Origin: Bacillota bacterium
Lineage (GTDB): Bacteria; Bacillota; Clostridia; DSM-8532
Direction of reading: 5' to 3'
DNA: 9,262 nt
Assembly: GCA_023459915.1 (NCBI GenBank)
Contig: JAEWSN010000099.1
Location: 1-9,262 of the forward strand
This document shows positions 5,031 to 9,262 of this stretch, piece by piece. The translations under genes were made by a program, and so were the position numbers. Under the pieces are notes generated by a model, which searched no databases, had not been told where the DNA came from, and was given only the letters and a program-made list of their open reading frames with translations. Numbering within the stretch: the stretch's first letter is position 1; each line of letters starts with the position of its first letter.

Positions 5031-5951
5031 TCAGGTGAACTCCGCCACCAGATTTTTGATGGCGTCCGCGTTCACCGGCCGTTCCACCAGTGGTTTTCCC
5101 TCCCGCAGATGCGGGATGTGATCCGGCCAGACCGGCTTGTCCACCTGATACAGGATGCCGGTGGGAATGCTGTCACCCCATTCCATCGCTTTTTCCATGG
5201 CGGCGGCGAGGCTGGTCTTGTCGTGTGTTTCGTCCAGATGATAGACACGGCTCTTGTACCAGGCGAAGGTGTTGATTTTGTTGAAGCTGACACACGGCTG
5301 CAGAATGTCCACCAGCGCATAGCCGCGGTGGGCAATGGCCGCCTTCATCAGCACAGCCAGCTGCTCCTTGTCTCCGGAAAAGCCGCGGGCCACAAACCCG
5401 GCGCCCATGGCCAGCGCCGTGAGCAGGGGGTTCATCGGCACATTGGCCGAGCCATAGGTCTGCACATGGGTGACATGTCCCTGCGCGCTGGTCGGGGAGG
5501 CTTGCCCTTTGGTCAGTCCGTAGATTTGGTTGTCATGGACGAAGTGGGTGATGTCCACGTTCCGCCGGATGTTGTGGATGAAATGGTTGCCGCCCTCGCC
5601 ATAGGAGTCGCCATCCCCGGAATCCACGATGACCGTGAGCCCCGGATTCACCATCTTGGCCGCCACCGCGGGCGGCAGGGCACGGCCGTGCAGGCCGGAA
5701 AAACCGTTGGTGTTGAGGTATTGCGGCGTTTTGGCCGCCTGGCCGATGCCGCCCACGAGCAGCACCTTGTGCGGGGGAATGCCCAATGATTCCAACACAT
5801 CCCGCAGGGTGAACAGGATGTTGTGATCGCCACAACCCGGGCACCAGGCGGTTTCAGAGGTGTGGAAGCGTGGCGTGCCCCCGGGGTTTTCCGATGTTTG
5901 CCGGTCTTTGCCGGCGTCCGTGCTGTTCGGAACATAGGGTGTCGCGTTCAT
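5031..5951 (-). CDS. 2-oxoacid:ferredoxin oxidoreductase, beta subunit
   Basis: This 306-residue subunit binds thiamine diphosphate and a [4Fe-4S] cluster in enzymes that convert a 2-oxoacid and CoA to acyl-CoA and CO2, passing electrons to ferredoxin. Length and motifs match the KorB/VorB-like clade: WCPGCGDHN (Cys37, Cys40), GLHGRALP (86-93), the ThDP motif SGDGD (111-115) continuing to GGNHFIHNIRRN (120-131), then IYGLTKGQASPTS (143-155) and ILQPCVSFN with Cys220. The usual third cluster cysteine, in a GIGCSS-like segment, is replaced here by GIGQAAKT, and the whole protein has only three cysteines. The ATG overlaps the alpha-subunit stop in an ATGA junction, with an AGGAGGT ribosome site just upstream inside that gene, so synthesis is coupled. 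No separate delta (ferredoxin-like) gene is adjacent. The substrate (2-oxoglutarate, branched-chain or aryl oxoacid) cannot be fixed from the sequence. Confidence 0.92.
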   Translation of the reverse strand: MNATPYVPNSTDAGKDRQTSENPGGTPRFHTSETAWCPGCGDHNILFTLRDVLESLGIPPHKVLLVGGIGQAAKTPQYLNTNGFSGLHGRALPPAVAAKMVNPGLTVIVDSGDGDSYGEGGNHFIHNIRRNVDITHFVHDNQIYGLTKGQASPTSAQGHVTHVQTYGSANVPMNPLLTALAMGAGFVARGFSGDKEQLAVLMKAAIAHRGYALVDILQPCVSFNKINTFAWYKSRVYHLDETHDKTSLAAAMEKAMEWGDSIPTGILYQVDKPVWPDHIPHLREGKPLVERPVNADAIKNLVAEFT

Positions 5952-7702
5952 GCGGTCACCTCCTTCTTCGAGACAATCTGTTCCACGGCGGCCGCGATGT
6001 CCGCGGGCGGCAGCTGCCGCCCGTCATAGCGCAGCACGCTGTGTGTCATGGCAATGCCGGTGGCTTCGCGAATCAGCAGCGCCAGCTGGCCGGTGCTGTT
6101 CTGCTCCACATTCACCACCCGGGTTGCGGTGGCGGCCTGTGCCGTGATGCGCCGGGTCGGCAATGGCCAGACGTCGCCGAACACCAGCGCCTTGGCGGAC
6201 ACGCCTTTGGCCTCCAGCAACGAGAGGGCCTCCCGAACGGGGCCTTCCATGGACCCCCACGCCACCAGCAGCAGCGTGGCATCCGGAGAACCGTACATGA
6301 CCGGCTCCTCCAGCTCCGCACGCAGCAAATCAAGCTTCTTCGCCCGTTTTTCGACCATGGCGTTGCGGACTTCGGCGGATTCGGTGATGGAGCCACCCTC
6401 GTCATGCTCATCGGAATCCACCCGGACAATCTGATCCGGCGTGGTGCCCGGGATGAGGCGGGGGGAGATGCCGTTTTCCGTCAGCCGGTAGCGCTTGTAG
6501 GCGAACGGCGCCATGCCGGCCGCGTCGGTGGTGTCGGCCGGACCGGAATCCACCTCGATCACCAGCGGTTCAATGGTTTGCCGGGTGTCGGCCAGATACT
6601 GGTCGGAGAGCAGGATCACGGGCAGCTGGTATTTGTCGGCCAGCGCAAACGCCCGCTTGGTCTGCCGGTAGGCGTCCGCGGGATTGCGGACCGCGATGAC
6701 CATGCGGGGGTATTCTCCCTGTGCGGCATAGATGACAAACTGCAGATCCGCCTGTTCGGTGCGCGTCGGCAAACCGGTCGCGGGCCCCGGACGCATCACG
6801 TTGAGTGCCACCAGCGGTGTTTCCGTGATGCCCGCAAGACCGATGGCCTCGGCCTTGAGGCAGAATCCGCCGCCGGAAGTACCGGTCATGGCGCGGACGC
6901 CCGCGTAGGAGGCGCCAATGGCCATGTTGATGGCCGCGATTTCATCCTCCGCCTGTTCCACCAGGATGCCGGTGGCCGCCATCTTGTCGGAAAGATAGGT
7001 CATGACGGAGGTGGAGGGGGTCATGGGGTAGGCCGAGTAAAAGCGGCAGCCGGCCGCGAGGGCTCCCAGCGCGATGGCCTGGTTGCCGTTGATGAGATGG
7101 GTGGGATTTTTCATCGGGGAAGGTGGGGAGAATTTTTGCGCAACCGCGTCATATCCCAGCTTCAACGCATCGATGTTGACATTGGCGATGTCCTCCTTGC
7201 TGAACTGACGGCGGATGACCTCATCCATGCCGTCGAGCGCCAGTCCGAACAGCCGGAGGATGGCGCCCAGCGCCACGGTGCCGGCCGCCTTGGGATTGCC
7301 GGCCTGTGTGGCGAGATCCTTGAGCGGGATTGCGAACGGCGTGCCGTTTTCAGGGATGCCGTTTTCAGGCGTTCCGCCTTCGCCGGCTGCCTTATCGGGG
7401 GTCTGACCCCCGAGCACGGAGGTGTCCGCGAGAAGAAACCCATCCGGGGACAGGTCTTTGCGATGCAGCGCCACCGTCTCCCCGTTCAGGGCGATGATGC
7501 CGTCCAGGGAGAGCCGGTGCGCGTACAACGGCTTGTCGCCAAACCGGATGTGCATGAAGTTGTGTCCGCCCCGGACACGGGACATGTAGTCGTGTGTGGT
7601 GTGGATGGCATAGCCGTGCTGCTTGAGCATGCGCTCGAGCAGATTGGTCAGGGTTTCCATGCCCTGCCCTGCGGCACCGCCGATCAACAGGTTGTAGTCC
7701 AT
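5948..7702 (-). CDS. 2-oxoacid:ferredoxin oxidoreductase, fused gamma-alpha subunit
   Basis: This 584-residue protein joins the gamma and alpha domains of the oxidoreductase, the arrangement typical of KorA-type enzymes (usually about 560-620 residues). The gamma domain opens with LLIGGAAGQGMET (residues 5-17) and includes SRVRGGHNFMHIRF (41-54). The alpha domain begins near residue 205 (LINGNQAIALGALAAG), followed by AYPMTPST, the EDEIAA helix with the Glu that activates ThDP, GTSGGGF and GPATGLPTRTEQADL. The start at 7702 has a GAGGTGA ribosome site 6 bases upstream. It overlaps the beta gene by 4 nt. An enlarged loop at about residues 97-122 carries a palindrome (7396-7412) and a Pro-Glu-Asn-Gly repeat, where most relatives have a shorter loop. 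It lies 110 bp after msrAB on the same strand; no terminator is seen between them, so read-through is possible. Confidence 0.93.
   Translation of the reverse strand: MDYNLLIGGAAGQGMETLTNLLERMLKQHGYAIHTTHDYMSRVRGGHNFMHIRFGDKPLYAHRLSLDGIIALNGETVALHRKDLSPDGFLLADTSVLGGQTPDKAAGEGGTPENGIPENGTPFAIPLKDLATQAGNPKAAGTVALGAILRLFGLALDGMDEVIRRQFSKEDIANVNIDALKLGYDAVAQKFSPPSPMKNPTHLINGNQAIALGALAAGCRFYSAYPMTPSTSVMTYLSDKMAATGILVEQAEDEIAAINMAIGASYAGVRAMTGTSGGGFCLKAEAIGLAGITETPLVALNVMRPGPATGLPTRTEQADLQFVIYAAQGEYPRMVIAVRNPADAYRQTKRAFALADKYQLPVILLSDQYLADTRQTIEPLVIEVDSGPADTTDAAGMAPFAYKRYRLTENGISPRLIPGTTPDQIVRVDSDEHDEGGSITESAEVRNAMVEKRAKKLDLLRAELEEPVMYGSPDATLLLVAWGSMEGPVREALSLLEAKGVSAKALVFGDVWPLPTRRITAQAATATRVVNVEQNSTGQLALLIREATGIAMTHSVLRYDGRQLPPADIAAAVEQIVSKKEVTA
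7342..7369. repeat. 15-bp-period direct repeat within the gamma-alpha gene
   Basis: TGCCGTTTTCAGG occurs at 7342-7354 and 7357-7369. The 15-bp period is five codons and yields repeated PENG-type residues in a surface-loop-like segment, so the frame is preserved. Confidence 0.8.
7396..7412. repeat. Intragenic copy of the GGGGTCTGACCCC palindrome
   Basis: CGGGGGTCTGACCCCCG is a palindrome except for its central base. It shares the core GGGGTCTGACCCC with the array at 9031-9098. In the minus frame it codes for Gly-Gly-Gln-Thr-Pro (about residues 98-102 of the fused subunit), in the loop of the gamma domain before IPLKDLA. Confidence 0.85.
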
Positions 7703-7750
7703 GAATTCACCTCATTTCCTGTATTGTGGTTGACGTCTGTGGTTCTGTTC

Positions 7751-7839
7751 TTCAGATTGTGGCAGAAACGGCTGTCGTCCTGACCTTCAGATCTTGGTTG
7801 GCTTCTGTTGCCTTATTTCCTGAATCTTGGCAGAAAACG
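7751..7839. repeat. Direct repeats around the msrAB stop codon
   Basis: TTCAGATTGTGGCAGAAACG (7751-7770), TTCAGATCTTGG (7786-7797) and CTGAATCTTGGCAGAAAACG (7820-7839) are related copies at 33-35 bp spacing. The last contains the C-terminal codons of msrAB (RFLPRF). The others are non-coding relics in the 110-bp gap before the oxidoreductase genes. Confidence 0.6.
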
Positions 7840-8823
7840 TCCGTATCCCTCTTTTTCCAGATCGGTCACGGGAATGAACCGCAGGGAGGCGCTGTTGATG
7901 CAGAACCGCTTGCCGCCGAGATTTCGTGGACCGTCCTCGAACAGATGACCCAGATGACTGTCTCCCACCCGGCTTCGAACCTCCACCCGGCGCATGCCAT
8001 GGGAATGATCCTCCCGATAGGCCACCACGGTGGGCTCGATGGGTTCGGCGAAGCTGGGCCAGCCACAGCCGGAATCGAACTTGTCCGTGGAGAGGAACAG
8101 CGGCTCGCCGGTGACGATGTCCACATACAGACCCGCTTCATGGCTGTTCCAGAATTCATTGCTGAATGGCCGCTCCGTGTCGCTCTGCTGGGTGACGGCG
8201 TATTGCAGCGGGCTGAGGAACTGCTTGAGCTCATGATCGGCCGGCTTTTTGTAGAGCCCGGGATCAACGGTCACAAAATCTTCCCCGAGTGTGCCGAAAT
8301 GCACATGGCAATAGCCGTCCGGATGCTTCTCCAGATACTTCTGGTGGTATTCCTCCGCGTCGTAAAAATGGACCAGCGGCAGGATTTCCGTAACAATGGG
8401 CTTCTTGTGCCTGGTGGCCTCCTGTTCCGTCACCTGGCGAATCACAGGCAGATCAGCCTCGTCGCGGTAATAGATGCCGGTTCGGTACTGCGTGCCCGTG
8501 TCGCCGCCCTGGCGGTTCAGGGAGGTGGGGTCGATGATGGCGTAGAAGTGGCGCAGCAGCGTGTCCAGCCCAAGCCGGGCCGGATCATAGCGGACATGAA
8601 CCGTTTCGGCATGTCCGGTGTCATTGTGGCAGACGTCATGGTACGTGGGATGATCGGTTCGACCGTTTGCGTAGCCCACCACGGTCCTGGCCACCCCGAA
8701 GACGCGGGCCAGATAGGCTTCGGTTCCCCAGAAGCAGCCGCCGGCCAGCCAGATGTCGCGCAGGGTGGATTGGGAATAGTCAACGCCGTCATTCGGATTG
8801 TCCGGCAGATGATGCAGTTTCAT
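7813..8823 (-). CDS. msrAB: Bifunctional peptide methionine sulfoxide reductase MsrA/MsrB
   Basis: This 336-residue fusion repairs oxidised methionine: the MsrA domain acts on the S-sulfoxide and the MsrB domain on the R-sulfoxide, recycled by thioredoxin. MsrA covers about residues 20-178, with the catalytic GCFWG (Cys30), the VGYANG segment, the TGHAETVHVRYDP segment and a likely resolving Cys172 in GYCHVH. MsrB covers about 195-320, with GCGWPSF (recycling Cys253), RSRVGDSHLGHLF and the catalytic RFCINSASLRF (Cys308). The CxxC zinc-binding cysteines found in many MsrB proteins are absent, placing it in the non-zinc type. No signal peptide is visible, so it is probably cytoplasmic. The start at 8823 follows an AAAGGAG ribosome site with a 7-base all-T spacer. 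It precedes the oxygen-sensitive oxidoreductase genes on the same strand, consistent with oxidative-damage repair in an anaerobe, but functional coupling is inference. Confidence 0.95.
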   Translation of the reverse strand: MKLHHLPDNPNDGVDYSQSTLRDIWLAGGCFWGTEAYLARVFGVARTVVGYANGRTDHPTYHDVCHNDTGHAETVHVRYDPARLGLDTLLRHFYAIIDPTSLNRQGGDTGTQYRTGIYYRDEADLPVIRQVTEQEATRHKKPIVTEILPLVHFYDAEEYHQKYLEKHPDGYCHVHFGTLGEDFVTVDPGLYKKPADHELKQFLSPLQYAVTQQSDTERPFSNEFWNSHEAGLYVDIVTGEPLFLSTDKFDSGCGWPSFAEPIEPTVVAYREDHSHGMRRVEVRSRVGDSHLGHLFEDGPRNLGGKRFCINSASLRFIPVTDLEKEGYGRFLPRFRK

Positions 8824-8865
8824 AAAAAAACTCCTTTCCGGAGGATTGATTGGTTTTATAAAATC

Positions 8866-8893
8866 ATTTTACCCCAAAGCGGAGGGATGCAAC
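8866..8893 (-). promoter_or_regulatory. Predicted promoter of msrAB
   Basis: On the minus strand, GTTGCA (8888-8893) is followed after 16 bases by TAAAAT (8866-8871), about 43 bases before the msrAB start codon. The local AT-richness contrasts with the GC-rich surroundings. A second AT-rich candidate, TATAAA, lies slightly downstream. Confidence 0.45.
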
Positions 8894-9030
8894 ACTTTTT
8901 TTGAGCTTTTTTGCAGGTGCCGGCGAAAAGGGTTCCCCACATGGGCGGAGAACGCGGATTCGCGGCCGGCCGGGATGGAAGCGCGATTTGTCGGGTTTCA
9001 TGTCCGATGCGTCCGTGTTACGCTGGGTCA

Positions 9031-9133
9031 TGGGGTCTGACCCCACGCGGCAGAGTTGGGGTCTGACCCCATCAAGGCGGACATGGGGTCTGACCCCATC
9101 AAGACAGGTCCGGGGTCAGAGCCCGGTCCGGGC
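9031..9133. repeat. Array of TGGGGTCTGACCCCA palindromes
   Basis: Three identical 15-bp copies lie at 9031-9045, 9057-9071 and 9084-9098 (start-to-start 26 and 27 bp). Copies 2 and 3 also share the following ATCAAG. A degenerate fourth copy, GGGGTCAGAGCCC (9112-9124), overlaps a further inverted repeat, GCCCGG-T-CCGGGC (9121-9133). The array occupies the divergent region between msrAB and the right-edge gene and ends just before that gene's ribosome site. The rest of this 324-bp gap (8824-9147) holds the msrAB promoter and no convincing gene. Confidence 0.95.
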
Positions 9134-9147
9134 GAAAGGAGATGGAA

Positions 9148-9262
9148 ATGGACTGGTGGAAGAAGAACAATCTGCGGATGGTGCAGCTCAACCTGAGGGA
9201 GACCGACGCGCGGCTGGATGTCCCCGACCTGGTTCGCCGGCTGAAGGACATGGATGCCAACG
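9148..9262 (+). CDS. Putative glycosyl hydrolase-like protein (GHL6-like), N-terminal fragment
   Basis: Thirty-eight codons are visible before the right edge. The peptide begins MDWWKKNNLRMVQLNLRETD and continues to a DLVRRLKDMDAN segment. The pattern of Trp-Trp, then L-R-x-x-Q-x-N-L-R-E-x-D, then an alpha-helical segment ending in Asp-Ala-Asn, recalls the start of the hypothetical glycosyl hydrolase 6 family (TIM-barrel putative glycosidases, sometimes with a beta-galactosidase trimerisation domain). This is from memory of the family, and the catalytic region is outside the window. An AAAGGAG ribosome site lies 6 bases before the ATG at 9148; an in-frame ATG at 9142 abuts the ribosome site and is less likely. 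The palindrome array lies directly upstream. Confidence 0.5.
   Translation, partial: MDWWKKNNLRMVQLNLRETDARLDVPDLVRRLKDMDAN

Noticed and set aside
5870..7783. A 637-codon open frame on the plus strand opposite the gamma-alpha oxidoreductase gene
   Set aside because: It has no recognisable domain and an Arg/Gly/His-rich composition typical of the antisense frame of a GC-rich gene. The minus strand encodes a clear, motif-complete protein over the same bases.
7726..8904. A 392-codon plus-strand open frame opposite msrAB
   Set aside because: msrAB on the minus strand has all catalytic motifs; this frame has none and no good ribosome site.
8846..9046. Small open frames of about 60 codons on either strand between msrAB and the right-edge gene
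   Set aside because: They lack ribosome sites and conserved features, and they overlap the msrAB promoter and the palindrome array.
9031..9133. A CRISPR array
   Set aside because: The repeated unit is a 15-bp palindrome with 11-12-bp spacers, far shorter than CRISPR repeats and spacers, and no cas gene is present.

Overview
This is a GC-rich, gene-dense bacterial window. It holds eight complete protein genes, two genes cut by the window edges, and several short intergenic regions rich in small repeats and hairpins. Nearly every gene start has a strong purine-rich Shine-Dalgarno sequence (AGGAG, GGGAGG, AAGGAG). Together with a two-gene 2-oxoacid:ferredoxin oxidoreductase, a zinc-dependent phospholipase C family protein and a DeoD-type phosphorylase, this suggests an anaerobe, most likely a high-GC member of the Bacillota (Clostridia). 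That placement is inference from gene content; there is no rRNA or tRNA in the window.

Layout from left to right. (1) The first 122 bases are the N-terminus of an ABC-exporter-type membrane protein on the minus strand, with its promoter at about 185-213. (2) An EamA/DMT drug/metabolite transporter is at 421-1305 (+). It is followed by 34-bp repeats and a rho-independent terminator. (3) A minus-strand cluster at 1440-3986 reads, in transcription order: xylose-isomerase-like TIM barrel, VOC/glyoxalase-fold protein, deoD, apt. It starts from a promoter with a perfect TATAAT box. deoD and apt are purine salvage genes (nucleoside phosphorolysis and adenine recapture). The two upstream genes have no assigned substrate. 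(4) Divergent from it, a zinc-dependent phospholipase C family gene is at 4193-4867 (+), followed by inverted repeats and a terminator. (5) A minus-strand redox cluster comprises msrAB (7813-8823), a fused gamma-alpha 2-oxoacid:ferredoxin oxidoreductase subunit (5948-7702) and its beta subunit (5031-5951). The two oxidoreductase genes overlap by 4 nt. (6) At the right edge a plus-strand gene begins at 9148. It resembles the N-terminus of the hypothetical glycosyl hydrolase 6 (GHL6) family.

The most unusual feature is a palindromic motif, TGGGGTCTGACCCCA. It occurs three times at 26-27 bp spacing, plus a degenerate fourth copy, just upstream of the right-edge gene. The same palindrome core also lies inside the coding sequence of the oxidoreductase alpha subunit, in an extended low-complexity loop. 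The oxidoreductase beta subunit has only three cysteines, where the family usually supplies four ligands for its [4Fe-4S] cluster. I do not see a defence system, CRISPR array, transposase or other clearly new multi-gene system in the window. The best leads are the dispersed palindrome, the three-cysteine beta subunit and the purine-linked TIM-barrel/VOC operon.
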